From CAMDPA01 sp965223035 (lineage in GTDB: Bacteria; Pseudomonadota; Alphaproteobacteria; Rhizobiales; Hyphomicrobiaceae), in NCBI GenBank assembly GCA_965223035.1, contig OZ244980.1, positions 682,001-746,000 on the forward strand: a stretch of DNA of 64,000 nt, written 5' to 3'. Positions 26,101 through 32,891 of this stretch are shown here, piece by piece; positions within the stretch are counted from its first letter, which is position 1, and every line of letters starts with the position of its first letter. Made by a program: the position numbers and the translations under genes. The notes beneath the pieces were generated by a model that had not been told where the DNA came from, made no database searches, and saw nothing but the letters and a program-made list of their open reading frames with translations.

Positions 26101-27373
26101 TGCAGTGATGGCTGGTCAACGAATCGATTTGCGTGACGATTTCCAGTTCACATTCAATGTGTTCCTGGGCAGCAACGACGGCGGCGCCGACGGCTTGGCC
26201 TTTGTCATGCACAATGATCCGGATGGCAGTAAGGCGATCGGTAGCTCAGGCGGCGGGCTTGGCGCCGCCGGCCTGAGCAATGGCCTAGCGCTGGAATTCG
26301 ACACCTGGCAGAATTTCGGTGACTTCAACGACTTGGCCAATGACCATGCCGGATGGATCGATACCGACGCGGCCGGTGCCGCGGCTCAGGTGTCGACATC
26401 GCTCGACTTGGGCAACATCGAAGACAGCGCTTGGCATGTCGTTCAGGTGAGCTGGGACGCGCAGACCAAAACGCTCAGTTACACGATCGATAATGTTCAA
26501 GGCGGAAAGCTTACCGGCAATCTTGTCGACACCTATTTCGGCGGCTCCGACTTCGTCAACTTCGGGTTTACCGGCAGCACCGGGGGGGCCCACAATCTGC
26601 AGCAGGTCGATGCGGTTTCGTTGCAGGCGACGTTGGCGCCTGGATCGGGCACTAAACCGCCTGCATCCGACCCGGGCGCGGGCTCCACGATCGCGACGAT
26701 GGGCGGCGATGTCACGCTCAACGGTGCCGCCAGCTATGATGCGGCCAACAACGTCGTCACGCTGACCCCGGATGAGAAGGGCCAAGTCGGCGCGGCGATG
26801 GCCGAGCAGCGGTTGGACTTGCGTGCGGATTTCCAAATCGCATTTAAAGTCTATCTGGGTGACGATGATGGCGGCGCGGACGGTCTGGCGTTCGTCATTC
26901 ACAATGATGTGAAAGGCGCCGACGCCATCGGCGCCAGCGGTGGCGGTCTTGGCGCTAAGGGGCTGGCCAACGGCTTGGCGCTGGAGTTCGATACCTGGCA
27001 GAACATGGGCGTGTTTACCGACATCGCCAACGACCATGCTGGCTGGATCGATACCGATGCGGCGGATGCGGCTTCCTCCGTGTCGGGTTCGCTTGACTTA
27101 GGCAACATCGAGGATGGGGCCTGGCACGAGGTGCAAGTGAGCTGGGACGCGGAGACCGAATCGCTCAGTTTCTCCGTTGATGGCATTGCTGGCGCAAATC
27201 TGAGCGGACATCTTGTGGACACCTATTTTGCAGGTTCGGACTTCGTCACTTTCGGTTTCACCGGGTCCACCGGTGGCGCCACTAATCTGCAACAGGTGCA
27301 AAGCCTCGGCATACAGGCAACGCTGGAGGATGGATCAACGATTTCGCTCGGCTCTGAATTCTTGCAGGCCTGA
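23165..27373 (+). CDS. Copper-radical (galactose/glyoxal) oxidase fused to four L-type lectin domains
   Basis: 1402 residues. Residues 1 to about 370 form a kelch-like seven-bladed propeller of the glyoxal oxidase/galactose oxidase type (repeated GEILIGGG, GKILMVGG, GSVMVSGG turns). About 375-472 is the DUF1929/early-set domain (VTHALNMSTTKIELNF). All copper and radical residues of the family can be placed: Cys76 (DLFCSVP) and Tyr132 (QRWYPT) for the thioether cofactor, Tyr330-His331 (PRLYHSS) and His415 (VTHALNMS). Four copies of a roughly 210-residue legume-type lectin fold follow at about 483-690, 717-925, 949-1157 and 1179-1387. Each has DGGADGLAFVLHND-, GLALEFDTWQ- and NDHAGWIDTD-type motifs, the last two being sugar/calcium site signatures. 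Linkers are Pro/Gly-rich. There is no signal peptide and there are no RTX nonapeptides. AGGAG precedes ATG 23165. It probably oxidises an alcohol or aldehyde on a bound glycan, producing hydrogen peroxide. Confidence 0.9.
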   Translation: MGISAINDHDGGGEWSDVFDWPIIGVHVILTPDNKLLTFGTDQKGMQGGHLIYDVWDFETNTHYTLENKTPTDLFCSVPILVPQTGEILIGGGDARPVGQVNNGVEDVNVFNYTNMSLYASPTGDMAYQRWYPTAIHLANGKILMVGGRDGNGQGVGMPELYTPGIGWKSLTGAYSPDIAADWWYPRTWLNSDGKVVMFGTEGVNKNFTVMVMDPSGNGMLNVVGPLPFQTSNNLPAIKYEKDKVLVLAVDGSAWIMDISGEVPSFEKTADVGIGRMWSNLVVLADGSVMVSGGSQVDNALEGVSKHVAIWNPDTGQWTVGDAAEVPRLYHSSTILLPDATVLSLGGGAPGPLTNTNGEIYYPSYLFDENGQPADRPKITSAPLKIEQRQDFSITVDDAADISRLTLIKAGSVTHALNMSTTKIELNFTVVGGNTLRIDVPDNANDLSPGQWMLFAFNAKGTPSVAATMQVGLGGEAFVDGMGGYVTLNGNAKLVGENVVTLTEDAPNQLGEIMTNGRIDLKQDFQFDFKIFAGTNDGGGDGMTFVMHNAALGADEVGVGGAGLGAAGLDFGLALEFDTWQSSRAYSDIANDHAGWIDTDAAGAPAPVSGALDLGNIEDGGWHAVQVKWDAQAQVLSYSFDGVEGAKLGGNIAQTYFNGSDYVTFGFTASTGAATNLQQVEIVSLQAAFEAKPNWTPPGNRGADPAHNHGPGSKSVMGGDISLSGSASYDDSSGIVTLTPELPGQNGAVMSTKRIDLSEDFQFRFNVFLGDDDGGADGLAFVLHNDPRGPQAIGPTGGGHGAVGLANGLALEFDTWQNFGAFTDIANDHVGWIDTDTGLAPAQGAPSLDVGNIEDGAWHAVRVEWDAEAQSLAYTVDGVRGAVLNGNLIDTVFGGNSIVSFGFTGSTGGADNLHRVEAVNLQAALVDGSAAPPPDPTPDPESGTTIGIMGGVASLSGAAKYDRGSGVVTLTENAPGQVGAVMAGQRIDLRDDFQFTFNVFLGSNDGGADGLAFVMHNDPDGSKAIGSSGGGLGAAGLSNGLALEFDTWQNFGDFNDLANDHAGWIDTDAAGAAAQVSTSLDLGNIEDSAWHVVQVSWDAQTKTLSYTIDNVQGGKLTGNLVDTYFGGSDFVNFGFTGSTGGAHNLQQVDAVSLQATLAPGSGTKPPASDPGAGSTIATMGGDVTLNGAASYDAANNVVTLTPDEKGQVGAAMAEQRLDLRADFQIAFKVYLGDDDGGADGLAFVIHNDVKGADAIGASGGGLGAKGLANGLALEFDTWQNMGVFTDIANDHAGWIDTDAADAASSVSGSLDLGNIEDGAWHEVQVSWDAETESLSFSVDGIAGANLSGHLVDTYFAGSDFVTFGFTGSTGGATNLQQVQSLGIQATLEDGSTISLGSEFLQA

Positions 27374-27461
27374 GACGGCAGCAACTCAAAGCCCGACGTG
27401 GAATCGGTTATCGGTGTGGCGCATCGCGCCGCACCGTCTTATTTTGGGGCACGGCAACGCT

Positions 27462-27613
27462 TAGATCATCGCGCCTTAAATCCGAACCGCAACGCCGATT
27501 CCAATTGCGCCGGTTCCGATTTAAGGCGCAAAGATGATCGCTGTTAAAGTGTAGAGCAACTTTCTGCCTTTGATCGGGATCGCTCCGATTCCGATTAAAG
27601 GCAGGTTGCTCTA
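27462..27613 (-). repeat. Palindromic TA-bounded repeat, double unit (copy 8)
   Basis: 152 bp in B-to-A orientation, directly after the oxidase-lectin gene. The connector is CGCTGTTAAAGTG, a decayed form of the usual one. Confidence 0.9.
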
Positions 27614-27745
27614 GAGCATGACCGCCTTTGGCGCAGTCGCCATGCCGGCCTGCTCCCCCGCCCGGTCACGCATACAAGCGTGCCATTTCATGGCTGGGCG
27701 GGGGAGCGGAAAGTTGCTCCACGCTTTATGGCACGATGATCTGGC
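27612..27745. repeat. Divergent repeat with a long GC hairpin
   Basis: It shares the end of copy 8 and begins TAGAGCATGACCGCC. Inside, GCTCCCCCGCCC (27652-27663) and GGGCGGGGGAGC (27696-27707) form a perfect 12-bp stem, with a nested CACGC/GCGTG stem. It closes with AAAGTTGCTCC ... GGCACGATGATCTGG. It seems a remote member of the repeat family with a different core and could also act as a terminator for either flanking gene. The rest of 27374-27859 is featureless. Confidence 0.6.
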
Positions 27746-27859
27746 TTTAAATTTGACACGATTAAATGCAACCCGCGCCCGATCGGAATCCTCCGATGTC
27801 CGGAAAAATGCAGATTGTCCCGACCGTCACCGCGGTATTATGTCGCCGCAACGCGGTAC

Positions 27860-28786
27860 TCAATCGACACCCGATGCAACTGTCCGATCCCGAAAATAGT
27901 TGACCGTACGGTGGAGCCCTTCGTCGAGCGAAACGCTCGGGCGCCAGTCAAGCACTCGGCTGATCTTCTCGATGTTGGCGACTAAAGCCATGCTCTCACC
28001 GGATCGATACGGCAATGCGCCAAATTCTGGGTCGCCACCTCCAGCAATTTCGCGTATTCGCTCCACAACCTGGCGAATCATCACGGCCTGTCCGCTGGCC
28101 AGATTAAATACCTCGCCGTTAGCGGCATCATTGTCCAGGGAGCGGGATATGGCCTCTACAACGTCGGAGATGTAGCAGAAATCCCTGCTCTGAAGGCCAG
28201 GAGAGACTTTGAAAGAACGCTTCTCAAGGCAGCCTTCGACGATCTGCGGAATGAAGCGTGCACGGTGTTGACCCGGCCCGTAAATTAAGAACAGCCGAAA
28301 GCTGACGGCGGGAAATCCTTCCGTTCTCCAAAGCATTTGCAGGAAATGGTCTGCCGCAGTCTTTGCGAAGGAATATGGGGATATTGGAGCCTCTCGCAGC
28401 TCCTCTGATTGGGGCGCGCCAGCTGCACCATATTGATCGCTGCTACCAATCTGCACGAATCGCTTGATAGATGATTTGTCTAAAACCTGCAGAAAATGGT
28501 GAAGACCGTTGTAATGCGCGGCGATAACCTCATCGCCTCCATTGCTAAATTGGCGATGATCGACCTTCCCGCCACAATTGATGACGAAGTCGAACCGTTC
28601 CCCGCCGAGCGCAGACCGGACGTCATCGATGTCCGACAGGTTCGCTAGATGGTAGCTGACGTTAGCGACGGGGGAATCCGTTTGCGTTCTGGACAAGGAA
28701 TGGACTTGATGGTCGTGTGCGGAGAAATGAGAGCATAGGTGACTCCCCAAAAATCCAGTGCCACCGACTATAAGCATCCTAGACAT
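27860..28786 (-). CDS. NAD-dependent sugar epimerase/reductase (extended SDR), last gene of CDP-sugar operon
   Basis: 308 residues. N-terminal GGTGFLGSHL dinucleotide motif, active-site Ser in QIGSSDQYG and YSFAK (Tyr-x-x-x-Lys), plus DFCYISDVVEAI typical of sugar-nucleotide SDRs. As the last gene after RfbF, epimerase and RfbG it most likely reduces the 4-keto group of a CDP-4-keto-6-deoxyhexose, as Abe/Prt/AscF-type enzymes do. The exact product stereochemistry cannot be read. ATG 28786 lies inside the last codons of rfbF (ATGTCTAG overlap); ATG 28777 in frame is possible. Confidence 0.83.
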   Translation of the reverse strand: MSRMLIVGGTGFLGSHLCSHFSAHDHQVHSLSRTQTDSPVANVSYHLANLSDIDDVRSALGGERFDFVINCGGKVDHRQFSNGGDEVIAAHYNGLHHFLQVLDKSSIKRFVQIGSSDQYGAAGAPQSEELREAPISPYSFAKTAADHFLQMLWRTEGFPAVSFRLFLIYGPGQHRARFIPQIVEGCLEKRSFKVSPGLQSRDFCYISDVVEAISRSLDNDAANGEVFNLASGQAVMIRQVVERIREIAGGGDPEFGALPYRSGESMALVANIEKISRVLDWRPSVSLDEGLHRTVNYFRDRTVASGVD

Positions 28787-29546
28787 ACCAAGGTGCCTCG
28801 TCGCCGGTTATCGCCAATGCGTCGAGGGCATCAACGTCACGCTTGGTGTCCATGCATTGCCAGAAACCGTGGTGAGGATAGGCCATAAGCTGATTCATTT
28901 GCGCGGCCATTTCCAAGGGTTCTTTCTCCAGAACCGTCGAGTCCCCGCTGATCAGATCGAGAAACTCAGGGTTCATCACGAAATAACCGCCATTGATCCA
29001 GCCCTCAGTGGCCTGGGGTTTTTCAAGAAACTGGGTGACCTGATTTTCGTGGATTGCCAATTGGCCGAAACGAGCCGTCGGCCTAACGGCGGTAACCGTG
29101 ACCATCTTTCCGTGTGATTTATGAAAAGCGAGCAGTTCACGGATGTCAACATTGGCCACACCGTCGCCGTAGGTCAGCATAAACGGCTCTTGTCCAATAT
29201 AATTCTTTAGGCGCTTAAGCCGACCGCCAGTCATGGAATGTGTGCCGGTGTCGACCAACGTGACGCTCCAGTCCATATCGGCTTCGGAATGCAGATGCGC
29301 ATCACCATTACCCAAATTGATGGTAAAATCAGAATTGAGCATCTTATAATGAAGAAAATATTCCTTGATAACGGAGGCGAGATATCCAAGCGCGATGATA
29401 AAATCCTTTTGCCCGTACTTCGCATAGGTTCTCATCACATGCCAGAGAATAGGCCGTCCACCGATAGCGACCATTGGCTTGGGAATGACGTTGGTATATT
29501 CCGACAGCCTGGTCCCAAATCCACCTGCGAGAATCACCGTTTTCAT
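28779..29546 (-). CDS. rfbF: Glucose-1-phosphate cytidylyltransferase
   Basis: 255 residues, family length. It makes CDP-glucose from glucose-1-phosphate and CTP. The nucleotidyl-transferase signature GGFGTRLSEYTNVIPKPM is at 9-26, followed by IGGRPILWHVM. The metal-binding aspartate lies in MLTYGDGVANVD, and WINGGYFVMNPEFLDLI is characteristic of RfbF/DdhA. The gene starts 13 bases after the epimerase stop and overlaps the reductase. This is the first step of the CDP-deoxysugar pathway encoded by these four genes. Confidence 0.95.
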   Translation of the reverse strand: MKTVILAGGFGTRLSEYTNVIPKPMVAIGGRPILWHVMRTYAKYGQKDFIIALGYLASVIKEYFLHYKMLNSDFTINLGNGDAHLHSEADMDWSVTLVDTGTHSMTGGRLKRLKNYIGQEPFMLTYGDGVANVDIRELLAFHKSHGKMVTVTAVRPTARFGQLAIHENQVTQFLEKPQATEGWINGGYFVMNPEFLDLISGDSTVLEKEPLEMAAQMNQLMAYPHHGFWQCMDTKRDVDALDALAITGDEAPWYV

Positions 29547-29559
29547 CGAGTTCTGCCTC

Positions 29560-29976
29560 TTAGAAAGGGAAAGCCTCTATTGGGAGTCGCTGTTGCTCTG
29601 AATCCGAATGGGGGATATTGGCGATGTTCAAAATAAGATTGAGACCGGATGTGACGCCTGAGAAGGCCAGCCACAGTCCTGGTGGTGCAGTAATGCGCAC
29701 ATAATTTCCATCTCCAGCGATAATTTCCCGTCTGTCAGTGCTATCGTCGCCGATGAACACAAACTTGACGCTTCCCGTCGGCACGATAAGTTGCGAGGTC
29801 ATCTCCAGGTGGCGTTTCCATCCCTTGATGAACCCGTTTTCAACGCAACTGAAGTAGGCCTCGCCGAACCCGGAGAATTCAGGTTCAGACGCCTCGATGC
29901 CCTTCAGCACATTTCCGCCACCAACCGGGATGCGCCGCAAGGGCGTGACTATAACGTCAGCCGTCACTGCGCCCAT
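29560..29976 (-). CDS. Cupin-fold CDP-sugar epimerase-like protein
   Basis: 138 residues from ATG 29976 (MGAVTADVIVTPL); the frame is open further upstream but that part lies within rfbG. The pattern GFIKGWKRHLEMTSQLIVPTG, followed by VKFVFIGDD and a C-terminal PPGLWLAFSGV, is that of RmlC-like/WxcM-like cupins that epimerise C3 and/or C5 of 4-keto-6-deoxy sugars. AscE in the ascarylose pathway is a known CDP-linked relative by role. The start overlaps the last codons of rfbG by 13 bases, so it is coupled. Its substrate should be the product of RfbG. Confidence 0.78.
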   Translation of the reverse strand: MGAVTADVIVTPLRRIPVGGGNVLKGIEASEPEFSGFGEAYFSCVENGFIKGWKRHLEMTSQLIVPTGSVKFVFIGDDSTDRREIIAGDGNYVRITAPPGLWLAFSGVTSGLNLILNIANIPHSDSEQQRLPIEAFPF

Positions 29977-31079
29977 GCAATGTTCCTTTCTCCGGCCAAC
30001 GTGGCGTATGTCGCTATCTGGTCCAGCGTCATTTGGCGCATGTCGCGCGACGGATCCTGATAGAAGGTTTTGTACCATGAAACCGTCATGTTGAGGGTTT
30101 CTGCCAGGTCCATCGCCGGCCGCCATTGCAGAAAGGCGAGCGCTTTATCGCAATTCAGCTTAAGTAGGTTTGATTCATTCTGCCCCGGGGAACCCTCAGA
30201 GACGTCTTGCCATTTGGCGCCAGGCCAAGCGGCGGTCATGCTGGCGACGATATCGGCCACTGTGTAATTTAGATCGAGATTGGGGCCGAAATTGAATGGC
30301 TCGCCGTGTAGTCGGTTCGATTCGTGGAGCGCAAACGCCAAATTCATATATCCGCTTAGCGGCTCCAGCACATGTTGCCAAGGACGGGTGGCTTGCGGGT
30401 TACGCAACGCGACAACGCGACCATCGCGCCAAGCCCGCATGCAATCGGGGACAATTCGGTCTGCCGCCCAGTCACCGCCGCCGATCACATTGCCGGCGCG
30501 ACCGATACCAATGCGCACCGGGCCGTCCGCCGCGAAGAATGACTTTACATAGGACTTGATGGCAAGTTCTGCTGCGCCTTTCGACGCGCTGTAGGGATCG
30601 GGACCGCCAAGTGTATCCGTTTCCCGATATCCCCAAACCCACTCAACGTTATCGTAGCACTTGTCGCTGGTAATGAAGATCGCCACACAATTCCGATCGC
30701 AGCGGCGAAGAGCTTCGAGCACGCTTACCGTGCCCATCAGATTTGAGGCCCAGGTGTCGATCGTCCTATCATAAGAAAGCTTTACTAGGGGCTGAGCGGC
30801 AAGATGAAACACAAAATCCGGCTTTACCCGGTCGATGCAGGCAAACGTGCCCGCGTGGTCGGAGACGTTGAGCCTAACGTCACTGACGATTTCCTTGAGC
30901 CGCGCTGCCTCGAACAAGGATGGTTCGGTCGGGACTTCCAAGGACAAACCGTGGACTTCGGCGCCGACGGAGGCGAGCCAGGTCGACAGCCAACCACCCT
31001 TGAAGCCGCAGTGCCCAGTGACCAAAACTTTGGCACCCGAGAATACTTTGTGCTGTGAAGCCAAAGCTCCCTCCTGCAA
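29964..31079 (-). CDS. rfbG: CDP-glucose 4,6-dehydratase
   Basis: 371 residues. An extended SDR that turns CDP-glucose into CDP-4-keto-6-deoxyglucose. Motifs: TGHCGFKGGWLSTWL (the family-specific form of the NAD motif), HLAAQPLVKLSY, the catalytic TSDKCYDN, and DPYSASKGAAE with Tyr and Lys of the active site. GRAGNVIGGGDWA and RPWQHVLEPLSGY are characteristic of RfbG/DdhB. It starts six bases after the upstream glycosyltransferase stop. ATG or alternative starts lie within MQEGALASQHKVFSGAKVLVTG. Confidence 0.95.
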   Translation of the reverse strand: MQEGALASQHKVFSGAKVLVTGHCGFKGGWLSTWLASVGAEVHGLSLEVPTEPSLFEAARLKEIVSDVRLNVSDHAGTFACIDRVKPDFVFHLAAQPLVKLSYDRTIDTWASNLMGTVSVLEALRRCDRNCVAIFITSDKCYDNVEWVWGYRETDTLGGPDPYSASKGAAELAIKSYVKSFFAADGPVRIGIGRAGNVIGGGDWAADRIVPDCMRAWRDGRVVALRNPQATRPWQHVLEPLSGYMNLAFALHESNRLHGEPFNFGPNLDLNYTVADIVASMTAAWPGAKWQDVSEGSPGQNESNLLKLNCDKALAFLQWRPAMDLAETLNMTVSWYKTFYQDPSRDMRQMTLDQIATYATLAGERNIAWAQ

Positions 31080-31085
31080 AAATGC

Positions 31086-31961
31086 TCAATCGGCAACGGA
31101 TAGCAAACGCTTTATGGTGTGCTTCCAAGGGGTCGGGATCGACTCACGCAACTTGTCCTGAAACCCTACGGATGCTGCAGCACTGTCCGCGATGTCTTGC
31201 AGCAACAGCCCCGCGCTGCCGCCCTTTGTGCGCGCATGCTCGCTATAGATAGATTCGGCGGCGTGCCATGTGCATGCGAAATGGTGGCATAAGGATGTGT
31301 TTTCGGAAAATGCGTTCAGAATGAAGGGCTTATCCCGGCGGCCGGTGGGCGCGAGCGGCGAGAAATAATCCTGCGGATAGATCTTTACATTGGCGATGAT
31401 CGTCGGCGCGTCGAGGCGGGGCGTGGTGCCCATGCCATCAACGTGATGTCCCCTGTTGGCGAAGTAAACAGCCGCCATTTGCGGCGCCCACAAATATAGA
31501 GCTTTTTTGCGCCAGATGCGGAGGTGGCCGAGTCCTTCATACACTTCGCACATGAACGAAGCCATTTGTCCGCCAGACTTCGATGCCATCGAATGCGCCG
31601 TATACCACCCCCCAGTCCGTTCATCGATTCCGATGAACGCGTCGAATTCGGTTGCAGCTTCCAATTCGTCAATCAGCTTTGCGAATTTCGCGCCATTTAC
31701 CACCTCAATATCCGCATCGAGATAAACGCCGCCATGCTCCCGTAGCACCCACCAACGGAAATAGTCGGTTAGAAATGCGTGATCGCGCTCAGCATAGAGT
31801 TGGCGGGTGTAGTCATTGACGTCCATCGGAAGATTGTTCGCATTCCAATGAACGATTTCGAATCCGGGCAGCTGGCGCTCCCACGTTCTCAAGTAGCTGG
31901 AGAACATGTCCGGCTTGCCGTCAAACCCAAAATAAATGCGATGCAGTTTGTTGATGGTCAT
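31086..31961 (-). CDS. GT32-like glycosyltransferase (DXD sugar-binding)
   Basis: 291 residues from ATG 31961, which overlaps the upstream stop as ATGA. It starts with INKLHRIYFGFDGKPD and has FLTDYFRWWVLREHGGVYLDADIEV, where Leu-Asp-Ala-Asp is the DXD metal/nucleotide-sugar motif of PF04488 (Gly_transf_sug, Och1/capsular type). The C-terminal half has the family's FSPL-type loop and HHFACTWH. Acceptor and donor are unknown; position suggests transfer of a sugar in the same glycan that receives the CDP-6-deoxyhexose. It is clearly paralogous to the next gene. Confidence 0.87.
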   Translation of the reverse strand: MTINKLHRIYFGFDGKPDMFSSYLRTWERQLPGFEIVHWNANNLPMDVNDYTRQLYAERDHAFLTDYFRWWVLREHGGVYLDADIEVVNGAKFAKLIDELEAATEFDAFIGIDERTGGWYTAHSMASKSGGQMASFMCEVYEGLGHLRIWRKKALYLWAPQMAAVYFANRGHHVDGMGTTPRLDAPTIIANVKIYPQDYFSPLAPTGRRDKPFILNAFSENTSLCHHFACTWHAAESIYSEHARTKGGSAGLLLQDIADSAAASVGFQDKLRESIPTPWKHTIKRLLSVAD

Positions 31962-32872
31962 AATCCAAAACCCGTCTGCTTGATCTGCACGAGTCTGCCC
32001 CAAACCCTTCCCCTAAGAGACCCGAGCTTGAGTTTGACCCTCGATAGCAACTGCCGGCTGCGGAACCATAAACTATGTTTTTTCTTGATGAACTCAAGAT
32101 ACTCATGGAATAGCAATGGGCGGTCGCGGATCAAGCGTCCCTCGTAGTCCATATTTTCAATGTTAGCATTGCCAAACAGGTGATAGACGCAGGTATTTTC
32201 CGTATAGTTTATCGCTTTGCCCGACAGACCGAATTTTGGGGAGAACCAATCTTGCGGGTAAACTTTAACGCGCGATTCGATTTCCGGGACCGTGATATAT
32301 TTAAACATGCCTTCGTATTGTTTGCGCCCATGCTCACGAAAATACAGACTGATCAGCTGTGGCCCGATCAGACTTCTCTCTTCCCGCCAATGCCACAGCG
32401 GACTTGACAGTGCATTGTCGTACAAATCGACCATGAAGTTTACTAGGGCGGATCCTTTTTTTGCGGCGACAGTTTGGGCGGTGGGAAATCCATTGTGAAA
32501 TTCCTCGACGCCGACAAAAGCGTCATATTCATCGGAGACCCAAAGTTCATTCAAGATCCGGTCTAGGACCTTGCCTGAAAGCACTTCGCAATCGGCATCG
32601 AGATATATGCCGCCATACTCTTGGAGTTTCTGCCATCGAAAATATTCGCTGATGAAGACGGGACACTTTTCTCGAGCGGCGCGTCTGACCCAGTCATTTG
32701 CGGACAGGTCTAGATTGGTTCCCCGCCATTGCATAATCTGATAGTCCGGCAACTCCCTTTTCCAGCTATCGAGATAATGGAGGAACTTATCCTCATAGGG
32801 AGGCATGTCATCGAAATAAATACGATGTATTATTTTATCTTGTGCAGTTGGTTTGGTCGGATTGGTGTCCAT
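31958..32872 (-). CDS. GT32-like glycosyltransferase (paralogue of the following gene)
   Basis: 304 residues from ATG 32872, with CGGGGA nine bases upstream. KIIHRIYFDDMPPYEDKF at the N-terminus and FISEYFRWQKLQEYGGIYLDADCEV with the DXD motif place it in the same PF04488 family as its neighbour; the order of conserved blocks is identical. The pair probably arose by tandem duplication, with substantial divergence since. It probably acts at the cytoplasmic face on a lipid-linked or growing glycan; the linkage made is unknown. It lies 19 bases after the WbdD-like gene. Confidence 0.87.
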   Translation of the reverse strand: MDTNPTKPTAQDKIIHRIYFDDMPPYEDKFLHYLDSWKRELPDYQIMQWRGTNLDLSANDWVRRAAREKCPVFISEYFRWQKLQEYGGIYLDADCEVLSGKVLDRILNELWVSDEYDAFVGVEEFHNGFPTAQTVAAKKGSALVNFMVDLYDNALSSPLWHWREERSLIGPQLISLYFREHGRKQYEGMFKYITVPEIESRVKVYPQDWFSPKFGLSGKAINYTENTCVYHLFGNANIENMDYEGRLIRDRPLLFHEYLEFIKKKHSLWFRSRQLLSRVKLKLGSLRGRVWGRLVQIKQTGFGL

Positions 32873-32891
32873 CAAAGTTCCCCGTCAAAAT

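Noticed and set aside
23165..27373. Calling the large protein an RTX adhesin
   Set aside because: The DDDGGADG-type motifs look RTX-like at first, but they recur once per roughly 230 residues inside lectin folds and do not form nonapeptide arrays.
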